From a bacterium ADurb.Bin374 (GTDB lineage: Bacteria; Riflebacteria; Ozemobacteria; Ozemobacterales; Ozemobacteraceae): a DNA stretch of 5,146 bases. The notes under the pieces were generated by a model. That model was given only the letters and a program-made list of their open reading frames with translations. It was not told where the DNA came from and made no database searches. Numbering within the stretch: the first letter of the stretch is position 1; the number at the start of each line of letters is the position of its first letter. The DNA lies in assembly GCA_002068715.1 (NCBI GenBank), contig MWAR01000175.1:1-5146 (forward strand), written 5' to 3'. The position numbers and the translations under genes were made by a program. Of the stretch, positions 1 to 5,146 are shown piece after piece.

Positions 1-33
1 GCGAATCCGTCGCGTCGGGGTGGCCTGGGGGCG

Positions 34-42
34 TGGTATGCT
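34..42 (+). promoter_or_regulatory. Possible extended -10 promoter element for the CxxC protein gene
   Basis: The sequence TGG-TATGCT matches the extended -10 layout TGn-TATAAT with two mismatches. A start point about seven bases downstream would leave a leader of roughly 20 bases containing the ribosome binding site. No -35 hexamer is visible at the usual distance, and the upstream gene is outside the window, so the gene could instead be transcribed from further left. This is a weak call. Confidence 0.22.
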
Positions 43-69
43 GGGGGAAAGGAAATACCGGAGGGGATC

Positions 70-747
70 ATGAAGCGTATCGGGCGACTGGTGGCGACAA
101 TGCTGATGGGGGTGCTGCCTGCCGGAGGACAGGCGCAGGAGGGGATTCTTCCACCCGGGGAAACGAGCGGGACAAGATCGGGTGCGGATGGCGCACCGTC
201 CTGGAAGGGCGACCCTGAAAAACGGAAAGCGCTGATCGAGTCGCTCCGGGCTCTGCGACGAGAGCCTGAGAAAGTCGAGTTTCACAGCGCCATGTGTTAC
301 AAAATCGCCCGTCCGCCCGAGTCGGTTTCTTATACATGCAAGGTTTGCGGCACCGTGACCGAACATCCCTGGGCCGGCGTCGGGCAGATCGTCGAGGGGC
401 TTCCCTACCTGGAACGGTCGCTTTCGGAACTGCCCGTAAGGATCACGTTCGACGCCTCGTCCCTGTGCTCGACATGCGGCAATGGCCGGCCGCCGGGCAT
501 CGAGATGACGACGGAGTGCGGAGAGTGCGGCAAGGCCTTTCGCTGGAACGTCTCCACCCGCGAGGAGGAGGACCGTCTTCGCCTGCTGTTCCTGCGGCAC
601 CCGATCACATCCTTTGACGCCGGCCCCGGGAAATGGAAGGATGGCCCGGATCCGGATCGGGTGAAAGAAATAGCTGAATATATATCTTCTCACATGTTCT
701 GCGAGACCTGCTGTCCCATTCTCGGCCTGAAAGAGGCCGGCAGGTAG
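70..747 (+). CDS. Exported small protein with four CxxC motifs, function unknown
   Basis: I do not recognise a named family. The 225-residue product starts with a signal peptide: basic MKR, a hydrophobic stretch to about residue 18, and a plausible signal peptidase I site after Ala22 in GQA-QE. Residues 24-60 are polar and probably disordered. The body carries four CxxC pairs: C90-C93 (CKVCG), C133-C136 (CSTCG), C150-C153 (CGECG) and C211-C214 (CETCC), plus C76 and C215. Paired CxxC knuckles usually bind structural zinc (zinc ribbon or rubredoxin-like), so two metal sites are possible; disulfides are an alternative in an oxidising compartment. No heme motif CxxCH is present. The start is well supported by GGAGGGG at 60-66, just upstream of the ATG. 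The stop lies 3 bases from the stop of the convergent membrane protein gene. Being a real exported protein is fairly certain; function is open. Confidence 0.8.
   Translation: MKRIGRLVATMLMGVLPAGGQAQEGILPPGETSGTRSGADGAPSWKGDPEKRKALIESLRALRREPEKVEFHSAMCYKIARPPESVSYTCKVCGTVTEHPWAGVGQIVEGLPYLERSLSELPVRITFDASSLCSTCGNGRPPGIEMTTECGECGKAFRWNVSTREEEDRLRLLFLRHPITSFDAGPGKWKDGPDPDRVKEIAEYISSHMFCETCCPILGLKEAGR
723..739. other. Short hairpin at the convergent gene ends
   Basis: CGGCCT (723-728) and AGGCCG (734-739) form a perfect 6-bp stem with loop GAAAG, inside the last codons of the CxxC protein gene and just past the stop of the convergent membrane protein gene. It could help end transcription from either side, but neither strand has a T-run directly after it; the nearest, five T at 758-762, is about 18 bases away. 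It may simply reflect coding sequence. Confidence 0.25.
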
Positions 748-750
748 GAT

Positions 751-1413
751 TCAGCGGTTTTTCAGGTAACGCAGGACCTGCATGAGCATTCCTCCGGCTG
801 CGAGGATGATCGCTCCCACGCAGCCGAAAACGAGGAGATCGTTGGACAGCGGGTCATCCAGGATCGCTACCAGTGTCGAGCCGAGTTTCGCCAGGCGGGC
901 CTCGTTCGCGCGGCGGTCGATGCCGTCCTCATACCCGTGAACGGTGCAATAGACGGTTCCCGACGCATCGAACCGGTATTCCGCTCCCGAGGAGGTTGGA
1001 ATTTCGATGAAGAATCCCCATGGAAAGACTTTCTCGATGAATTTCGCTCCTCCCCGTGTCCTGCCGAACGAATAGCCTGGCCAGCGGCACTGGGGAACTT
1101 CGTCGATGTATTTCCGGTTGAAAAGAAACTCCCAGACGCCCGGATACCATTCGGTTAACGGCTGCGGGGCTTCCATGTTGTACATTTCGAGGGCGTTTTT
1201 GAGATACCACATGGTTTTGCAGCAATACCGCTGGGTTGTCGAGCTGGCCTCGGCGGCCATGACTGCCCCGGTCGCGAAGAGAATGGCCAGAACTATTGTC
1301 CTGACTATTCCGTGACGCCTGTATCTGCCTCTTGGTGATGTTATGACTGGATGTTGCGGGTCGGTGCCTCTGGCGTGAGAGGCCGACGTTCGCACGTCAG
1401 GGATACTCGACAT
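751..1413 (-). CDS. Small membrane protein with pseudopilin-tail-like domain
   Basis: The 220-residue protein has a hydrophobic segment at about 36-54 (preceded by the basic stretch RGRYRRHG; possible signal peptide ending AEA-SS) and a second one at about 193-212 followed by RYLKNR, consistent with a C-terminal anchor. The middle part, residues 64-160, has C64-C65, then LKNALEMYNME (71-81), YIDEVPQC (102-109), and YRFDASGTVYCTVHG (146-160). This order resembles the C-terminal domain of small pseudopilin-like proteins common, to my memory, in Riflebacteria, but the prepilin peptidase motif G-F-T-L-I-E is absent, so it is not a processed pilin. The ATG lies 17 bases inside the upstream hydrolase gene, which suggests translational coupling; no Shine-Dalgarno precedes it. 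The N-terminal 35 residues are unusually long and polar, so the true start may be further in, although no good ATG or GTG exists nearer the hydrophobic segment. Function unknown. Confidence 0.75.
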   Translation of the reverse strand: MSSIPDVRTSASHARGTDPQHPVITSPRGRYRRHGIVRTIVLAILFATGAVMAAEASSTTQRYCCKTMWYLKNALEMYNMEAPQPLTEWYPGVWEFLFNRKYIDEVPQCRWPGYSFGRTRGGAKFIEKVFPWGFFIEIPTSSGAEYRFDASGTVYCTVHGYEDGIDRRANEARLAKLGSTLVAILDDPLSNDLLVFGCVGAIILAAGGMLMQVLRYLKNR

Positions 1414-2995
1414 GGAAGGAGGAGGTTCCGGCGAGATCGGTGGGGCTTGTGAAGTTCTCCTGCACTTTGCCGTCGCCGTTGCCGGGGAGGAGGTTGGCGA
1501 GGCTCGAGCCGACCGGCCAACGTTTCACCGACTCGCGCTTCTCGGCGAGCCAGTCGATCATCGAAAGGACCGTTTTCGCGCCGGCGGGGAGATTCACCTT
1601 GCCGGCTTCGTCCATGCCCGTCATGAAGTCGGCATAGGTGCCCATATATTTGTACATCGGTGCGAACACCGAGCTGACGAGCTTCGCGAGCTTCACGTAG
1701 CCTGCGCCGCTTTGGCTGACCAGGGAATTGATATCCGACACGATGGATGCGCCGATCTTGGCTTCTGCCGCCAGTTTGCGCGCGGCGCCGATTCCCCAGC
1801 CGGTGTCGAACTTCCCGTCCTTTTTCGCCGCATCGAAATCTTCGCGGGCTTTCAGGAACTTCGGGAATGCGTCGTTCGTGCGAACTTTCTCGAGCACGGA
1901 ACGGAGTTTTTCCCGTGCTTCGGGTGTCGGGTAGGCATCGGACAGCGTCTTGCAGGCTGGCGTCAGCTCGTCGACGATGAAGTTGTTGAGCTTGCGCAGA
2001 TCGGGCGGTTTTTGAGACGTGTATTCGTTCGCGAATGCGACAACCCGGTTGGCGATCGTGACGCGGTCTTTCGGCTGGAGACCGTCAACGACGGCGTTCA
2101 GGGCTACGATGATGCGGTCGCGACCCGACGATTTGGCGGGTTTGTAGCTGGTCATGCCGGCGCCCACGGCGTAGCACTTCCAGGCGAGCTCGCTGCAGTA
2201 AAAGGCGCGGTTCGTGTCGTTGTTGGTGAAGCCGTAGTCATACGGCTTGCCGAGCTGGGCGATCAGGTAGTCGACGGCCCCGTCGATGTTTTTCTTCGCT
2301 TCCGAGGCAGACTGGCCGGCGGTTGGTCGCTCCAGGCGCATGCCGGCCCAGGACGCGAGAGATTCGTGCCAACTCGAGATGCGGACGCGGTTGTTCGTCG
2401 GGTCGGTTTTCGAGCCGGTGGCGCCGACCGCCTCGATGAAGACGCACGGCGGCCCGTCGATGACGACGATGGCGTGGTGATACCGGCCGCCGGTGAGGAT
2501 CGCGATCGGGTCATTCTTCTGACCTTCGACGGTCTTGTGGCCGCTCAGGATGATGTCGCCCCGCTGGGCCGTGCCGGAGAACCTGACCATCGCGGCGTCG
2601 TTCCGATAGCGCCTGGCCCATTCCAGCATGCGGACGGGATCTCCGAAGTTCGGCGAGTAGACCGCATTCGGGTAGCGATACAGCGATCTGGCCCGGGCCT
2701 TCGCCCGGTCGAGGCTTCCGAGTGGTTTCTGCATCGCTTCTTTCAGGAACGGGTAATAGCGTGGCAGCAGTTTGAGCGCCATCAGTTCACGTTCTTCCTC
2801 AGTCAGGAGGTCATCCTGCGTGTCCGAGGCGATGGCTGTCGTGGTACCGGAACCGGTGTCGGTCACGGTGACCGTGACGTTCTCGCCGCCGAACGGCGAC
2901 GTCGTCTGGGCATCCGCGGAGGTGGGGCTCCAGACTGTCGTTCCGACGATACAGGCAATCGCAAGCAGTCTCGAAAGGCGTGTCGTGTGTGTCAT
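1397..2995 (-). CDS. Exported YiiX/YebB-like NlpC/P60-superfamily cysteine hydrolase
   Basis: The 532-residue product begins with a signal peptide (basic/polar MTHTTRLSR, hydrophobic core 9-22, cleavage likely after SADA at 26-29), so it should act in the periplasm or outside the cell. Residues about 144-285 match the circularly permuted papain-like fold of YiiX/YebB proteins: GDIIL (146-150), the HHAIVVID strand with candidate catalytic His173 or His174, Glu188 in FIEAVGA, and the nucleophile Cys267 in FYCSELAWK. Members of this superfamily hydrolyse amide or ester bonds in peptidoglycan, lipids or similar substrates; the substrate here cannot be read from sequence. The Thr-rich segment 41-58 is probably a linker. 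Residues 300-532 form a largely helical C-terminal region with no fold I recognise, which makes the protein much longer than a stand-alone catalytic domain. The start is supported by GAGG six bases upstream. It leads an apparent two-gene operon, overlapping the next gene by 17 bases. Confidence 0.85.
   Translation of the reverse strand: MTHTTRLSRLLAIACIVGTTVWSPTSADAQTTSPFGGENVTVTVTDTGSGTTTAIASDTQDDLLTEEERELMALKLLPRYYPFLKEAMQKPLGSLDRAKARARSLYRYPNAVYSPNFGDPVRMLEWARRYRNDAAMVRFSGTAQRGDIILSGHKTVEGQKNDPIAILTGGRYHHAIVVIDGPPCVFIEAVGATGSKTDPTNNRVRISSWHESLASWAGMRLERPTAGQSASEAKKNIDGAVDYLIAQLGKPYDYGFTNNDTNRAFYCSELAWKCYAVGAGMTSYKPAKSSGRDRIIVALNAVVDGLQPKDRVTIANRVVAFANEYTSQKPPDLRKLNNFIVDELTPACKTLSDAYPTPEAREKLRSVLEKVRTNDAFPKFLKAREDFDAAKKDGKFDTGWGIGAARKLAAEAKIGASIVSDINSLVSQSGAGYVKLAKLVSSVFAPMYKYMGTYADFMTGMDEAGKVNLPAGAKTVLSMIDWLAEKRESVKRWPVGSSLANLLPGNGDGKVQENFTSPTDLAGTSSFHVEYP
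1414..1427 (-). promoter_or_regulatory. Anti-Shine-Dalgarno-like tract before the overlapping start
   Basis: Read on the minus strand, the bases directly before the ATG at 1413 are AACCTCCTCCTTCC, which resembles the 3' end of 16S rRNA (ACCUCCUU) instead of its complement. The start therefore has no Shine-Dalgarno sequence, and the tract could pair with purine-rich ribosome binding sites. This fits re-initiation by ribosomes finishing the upstream gene, whose TGA lies at 1399-1397. The tract is also coding sequence for Thr-Ser-Ser-Phe near the end of the hydrolase, so chance is possible. Confidence 0.3.
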
Positions 2996-3034
2996 GATAT
3001 ACCTCGTTCCGATTCACGATCGATCTTTCCCGTT

Positions 3035-3040
3035 ATTATA
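3035..3040 (-). promoter_or_regulatory. -10 box of the hydrolase operon promoter
   Basis: On the minus strand this is a perfect TATAAT hexamer about 40 bases upstream of the hydrolase ATG, in one of the few AT-rich spots of the window. Transcription would start near 3028, giving a leader of about 32 bases that includes the GAGG ribosome binding site at 3002-3005. No convincing -35 hexamer is seen 16-19 bases upstream, so either the promoter is activator-dependent or the -35 is degenerate. It would drive both the hydrolase and the overlapping membrane protein gene. Confidence 0.5.
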
Positions 3041-3084
3041 CTCATACCGGGAAAGCCGCGCTTTGGTTTTCAGGCCTTTTTCCA

Positions 3085-3098
3085 CGGCGGAAACGCCG
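3085..3098. repeat. Inverted repeat with GAAA loop between divergent promoters
   Basis: CGGCG (3085-3089) and CGCCG (3094-3098) flank GAAA, giving a 5-bp stem with a GNRA-type loop if transcribed on the plus strand. It sits between the two divergent promoters, about 12 bases upstream of the slyD -35 element. No T-run follows on either strand, so it is unlikely to be a terminator. It could be part of a regulator site, but it is short and nothing else supports a role. Confidence 0.25.
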
Positions 3099-3109
3099 CG
3101 AGGGTCGCC

Positions 3110-3138
3110 TTGCAAAAGAATGTCAGGTGCGGTACACT
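3110..3138 (+). promoter_or_regulatory. Sigma-70-type promoter for slyD
   Basis: TTGCAA at 3110-3115 and TACACT at 3133-3138 are separated by exactly 17 bases. Each hexamer matches the housekeeping consensus (TTGACA / TATAAT) at four of six positions, including the most conserved bases. Transcription would begin near 3145, leaving a leader of about 68 bases before the slyD start. The spacing and position make this the best two-box promoter in the window. Confidence 0.5.
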
Positions 3139-3212
3139 GAGGCAAACACCGCGATGCGGCATGAGGTTGTGTTGCCGGTGAAGTCGTCGAAGACGTTGAA
3201 AGGAACAAGAAC

Positions 3213-3797
3213 ATGCGCATAGTGAACAAGAACAGCCTCGTCGCGGTCCATTACACCGGGACGCTCGAAAACGGAGAGATTTTCGACAGCAGCGAAGGGC
3301 GTGATCCGCTTCGCTTCCAGGTCGGCCAGGGACACGTCATTCCCGGCTTCGACCAGGCGCTCCTCGGCATGAACGTCGACCAGGAACGCACCGTCACCAT
3401 CCCCCCGGCCGAAGCCTACGGCGATCGCGACGAGAAGCGCGTTTTCACGATCGAGCGCAAGAGCACCGAGTGGAACTTCGAGCCCGCCGTCGGACTCCAA
3501 CTGGCGCTCCAGACCCCCGAGGGGCAACACATGCCCGCCGTCATCAAGGAAGTCTCCGAAACGCACGTCACCCTCGACCTGAACCACCCGCTGGCCGGTG
3601 AGGCCCTGACGTTCAAACTGCGCGTCGTCGACATCCTCGAAGAAGGCGAGCCCGGCAGCGAAGCCTGGGCGAACCTCGACGAGGGCTGCTGCGACGACGG
3701 CTGCTGCGGCGGCGAACACGAGGGCGACTGTTGCGGCGCTCACGATCACGGCGACGGCCATGGTCACGGAGGCTGCGGCGGTTGCGGCGGCCATTGA
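3213..3797 (+). CDS. slyD: SlyD, FKBP-type peptidyl-prolyl isomerase with metal-binding tail
   Basis: SlyD is a cytoplasmic folding helper that isomerises X-Pro bonds, acts as a chaperone, and in several bacteria stores or delivers nickel. The 194-residue length is nearly that of E. coli SlyD. The FKBP half-domain covers residues 1-70 (VHYTGTL at 12-18, FDSS at 24-27, VIPGFDQALLGM at 42-53, AYG at 68-70). The insert-in-flap chaperone domain lies at about 75-120. The FKBP domain resumes with the family hallmark LDLNHPLAG at 121-129 and ends near 143. Residues 158-194 form a Gly-rich tail with eight Cys (four of them CC pairs, plus C188 and C191) and six His, suited to binding Ni, Zn or Cu. The usual GMxxGE turn is GMNVDQE here, a modest deviation. 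Its ATG is preceded by AAGGA with eight bases spacing. It has its own promoter and terminator, so it appears monocistronic. Confidence 0.95.
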   Translation: MRIVNKNSLVAVHYTGTLENGEIFDSSEGRDPLRFQVGQGHVIPGFDQALLGMNVDQERTVTIPPAEAYGDRDEKRVFTIERKSTEWNFEPAVGLQLALQTPEGQHMPAVIKEVSETHVTLDLNHPLAGEALTFKLRVVDILEEGEPGSEAWANLDEGCCDDGCCGGEHEGDCCGAHDHGDGHGHGGCGGCGGH

Positions 3798-3832
3798 ACC
3801 GTATTATATATAGATAACGAAATAATACCAAT

Positions 3833-3870
3833 AAAACCCGGCCGGCTCTCGCGGCTGGGTTTTATGTTTT
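3833..3870. terminator. Strong intrinsic terminator after slyD, probably bidirectional
   Basis: AAAACCCGGCCG (3833-3844) pairs with CGGCTGGGTTTT (3852-3863) in a 12-bp stem with one G-T wobble, loop GCTCTCG, followed by ATGTTTT. The A-run on the left arm and T-run on the right arm give a U-tract on either strand, so it can stop transcripts of slyD (plus) and of the convergent HEAT-repeat gene (minus), whose stop is about 90 bases away. Confidence 0.9.
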
Positions 3871-3889
3871 AACGAATATAACATGGATT

Positions 3890-3907
3890 CGCACTCGCCA
3901 AAGTGCG
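3890..3907. repeat. Small inverted repeat in the intergenic region
   Basis: CGCACT (3890-3895) and AGTGCG (3902-3907) form a perfect 6-bp stem with loop CGCCAA. It lies directly beside the larger near-palindrome at 3912-3934, so the two could form a tandem hairpin pair in RNA reading through from the HEAT-repeat gene. Neither hairpin is followed by a T-run. Confidence 0.4.
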
Positions 3908-3911
3908 CGCC

Positions 3912-3934
3912 GGGGCCGGTTTCAAACCCGCCCC
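3912..3934. repeat. GC-rich near-palindrome, candidate dispersed intergenic repeat
   Basis: GGGGCCGGTTT (3912-3922) and AAACCCGCCCC (3924-3934) are inverted around a single C, with one mismatched position out of eleven. Palindromes of the form GGGGCGGGTTTCAAACCCGCCCC are, from memory, a frequent intergenic repeat in many GC-rich genomes, and their chance translation gives the recurring peptide GAGFKPAP, which this copy also encodes on the plus strand. I infer a REP- or MITE-like copy; the element's full ends are not evident. Confidence 0.5.
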
Positions 3935-3961
3935 TGCAGACCGTCGAAAATCACGGCGGAT

Positions 3962-5146
3962 TCAGGCCGGGATGGGGGAGGAAGTGCCGGCGGATGCGCG
4001 GGAATACTGGGCGAGGGCGGACTTGAGCTCGGACAGGGCGGGCGGGAGGTTCGCGGCGAGGCGCGCGGCGACGGTGGCGTTGCCGGGCCTGGCCAACAGG
4101 AGCTCGGTGAGAAGGTCGAGCACCGTTTCGACGTCGCCCTGCTTGGCCTTGAGCTGAATCATGGCGCTGTAGAGATTCATGGACGGCTCGCGCAGGTGGA
4201 ACAGCCGGTCCAGCAACTGGTCGGCGGGGCCGCCCCGGCTCGAGTGCGCCAGTTCCAGGCAGGCGTCGAGCAGGGCGCCGTAGGTGTCACGCACCTTGTG
4301 ACCGAGACGTTCGGCTCGGGGGAGGTCTCCGATGCGCATGGCGAGGCGGTATGCGTCGAGCAGGTCGGCCAGGACGCCCGGCTGTTCGGCAAGGCAGCTC
4401 TCGATGAGCGCGAGGGCGGGTGCGGCGCGGTCCATGCCGGCGAGGACGGCGGCCAGCATGCGACGAGCCGCGCGGGAAGTCGGATGCACCTTCACGTGGT
4501 GCTGGAGGGCTTCGATCGTGGCGTTCGTATCGTTCGTGGTCCCGCTCAGTTTTTCGAAGAGTTCCGGGAGCGAGGGATCGCGCAGGACGAGAGGGCCGGC
4601 GATGGCCGGCGGCCGGCGGCGGCGGGCTTCCCGTGAAAGCGAGAGCGAAAGCGGGTGGTCCGAGCGCAGGGTCGGCGGCTGGAGCCGCATCAGCTGGCCG
4701 AGTGCGTGGCAGGCCGAGAGCACCGGCACCGGCGAGGGGATGAGGAGCATGCGAGTCAGCAGGGGGATGACCTCGAGCTGACCAAGCTGGAAGAGGCCTT
4801 TCGCGGCGGCGGCGCGGACTCTTGGGGCCGGGTCGCGGAGTCCGTTCGTCAGGTAGGGAACGGCGCCGGGGCCGCTGAACAGCATCGTCTCCATCAGGTT
4901 CGCGCGCACGCGCGGGTCGGGGTGGTCGGAGAAACGCGCCAGGACGAGCAGGCGCGAGCTGCCGATGCGGCGCAGAGCTCCGAGCAGCGAGGCAAGGACG
5001 TGCGGATGCTCGGGTTTCTCGAGGCTGGTCAGGATGATATCTTCGGCGGCCTGCCCGAGCAGGCCGGCCAGGACCGCGGTCTGACTGCGCAGGAAGGGAT
5101 CGGACGCGTCGAGCAGCCGCCGCAGGGTCGGAAGGAGCCTTTCGGT
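3962..5146 (-). CDS. HEAT-repeat protein with TPR-like C-terminal half (5' end off window)
   Basis: The reading frame is open to the right edge, so the visible 394 residues are the C-terminal part of a longer protein. An internal GTG at 4909 could be read as a start, but HEAT-type sequence continues for 79 codons upstream without a stop, so it is not the true one. Visible residues 1 to about 155 are HEAT repeats, clearest at 74-124 (SDHPDPRVRANLMETML, then RDPAPRVRAAAAKGLFQLG). An Arg/Pro-rich linker (REARRRRPP, about 172-180) follows. Residues about 190-385 are paired amphipathic helices, Ala/Leu-rich with TPR-like spacing (NATIEALQHHVKVHP; RMLAAVLAGMDRAAPALALIESCL; GDVETVLDLLTELLLARPGN). 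Such alpha-solenoids act as protein-binding scaffolds; no enzymatic motif is visible. The gene converges on slyD and shares the terminator between them. Partner and process cannot be inferred. Confidence 0.85.
   Translation of the reverse strand, partial: TERLLPTLRRLLDASDPFLRSQTAVLAGLLGQAAEDIILTSLEKPEHPHVLASLLGALRRIGSSRLLVLARFSDHPDPRVRANLMETMLFSGPGAVPYLTNGLRDPAPRVRAAAAKGLFQLGQLEVIPLLTRMLLIPSPVPVLSACHALGQLMRLQPPTLRSDHPLSLSLSREARRRRPPAIAGPLVLRDPSLPELFEKLSGTTNDTNATIEALQHHVKVHPTSRAARRMLAAVLAGMDRAAPALALIESCLAEQPGVLADLLDAYRLAMRIGDLPRAERLGHKVRDTYGALLDACLELAHSSRGGPADQLLDRLFHLREPSMNLYSAMIQLKAKQGDVETVLDLLTELLLARPGNATVAARLAANLPPALSELKSALAQYSRASAGTSSPIPA

Noticed and set aside
723..762. Intrinsic terminator for the CxxC protein gene
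   Set aside because: The 6-bp hairpin and the five-T run are about 18 bases apart, too far for a canonical terminator; the hairpin is kept only as a weak structural feature.
751..1413. True type IV pilin or type II secretion pseudopilin
   Set aside because: The central domain resembles pseudopilin tails, but there is no prepilin peptidase site (G-F-T-L-I-E) at the N-terminus, and a second membrane segment lies at the C-terminus.
1412..3181. Very long plus-strand open frame (589 codons) opposite the hydrolase gene
   Set aside because: It is longer than the real gene but arises from GC-rich codon use on the other strand. Its product has no signal peptide, no recognisable domain and no ribosome binding site. 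The minus-strand frame has a signal peptide, catalytic motifs, a good ribosome binding site and a promoter.
3123..3794. Minus-strand 223-codon frame opposite slyD
   Set aside because: It is low-complexity Ala/Val-rich sequence mirroring the Gly/Cys/His tail of SlyD, and slyD itself is unmistakable on the plus strand.
3903..4157. 84-codon plus-strand frame beginning MRAGAGFKPAP
   Set aside because: The GAGFKPAP peptide is a chance translation of the palindromic repeat at 3912-3934, and the rest lies antisense to the HEAT-repeat gene.
4196..4781. Plus-strand frames of 146 and 149 codons opposite the HEAT-repeat gene
   Set aside because: Their Arg/Gly/Ala-rich composition is typical of shadow frames in GC-rich DNA; the minus strand has clear HEAT periodicity and no stops to the window edge.
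4907..4909. GTG as the start of the HEAT-repeat protein
   Set aside because: The frame stays open for 79 more codons to the window edge and these encode further HEAT-type helices, so the GTG is an internal valine codon.

Overview
The window comes from a GC-rich bacterial chromosome and carries five protein-coding genes and no RNA gene, CRISPR array or recognisable transposase. Two proteins hint at the source. The short membrane protein at 751-1413 has the pattern C..x-x-x-x-L-x-x-A-L-E-M-Y-N-M ... Y-[LI]-[DK]-x-x-P-x-C ... G-x-V-x-C-x-V-H-G. The right-edge protein has HEAT repeats of the form D-P-x-x-R-V-R-A. From memory, both styles are abundant in Candidatus Riflebacteria (Ozemobacteraceae) and related deep-branching Gram-negative lineages. 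This placement is an inference and was not tested.

Layout. (1) 70-747, plus strand: a small exported protein with four CxxC pairs, probably a structural-metal (zinc) protein of unknown function. (2) 2995-751, minus strand: two overlapping genes forming an apparent operon. The first is an exported YiiX/YebB-like (permuted NlpC/P60, papain-like) cysteine hydrolase. The second is a small membrane protein with a pseudopilin-tail-like domain. The operon converges on gene 1 with only 3 bases between stop codons. (3) 2996-3212: a divergent promoter region with a perfect TATAAT box facing the hydrolase operon and a TTGCAA-N17-TACACT promoter facing slyD. (4) 3213-3797, plus strand: SlyD, an FKBP-type prolyl isomerase/chaperone with a Cys/His-rich metal-binding tail. 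(5) 3798-3961: a strong, nearly symmetric intrinsic terminator, then a small hairpin and a GC-rich near-palindrome that looks like a dispersed intergenic repeat. (6) 5146-3962, minus strand: the C-terminal 394 residues of a HEAT-repeat protein with a TPR-like helical C-terminal half. The gene runs off the right edge.

Functionally, the left and middle genes look like envelope proteins of uncharacterised role: an exported hydrolase, a membrane partner and an exported Cys protein. SlyD is a cytoplasmic housekeeping/metal-handling factor, and the HEAT/TPR protein is a scaffold. I see no clear defence system, prophage or secondary-metabolite system. The most unusual items are the hydrolase/pseudopilin-like pair, the exported four-CxxC protein and the palindrome at 3912-3934.
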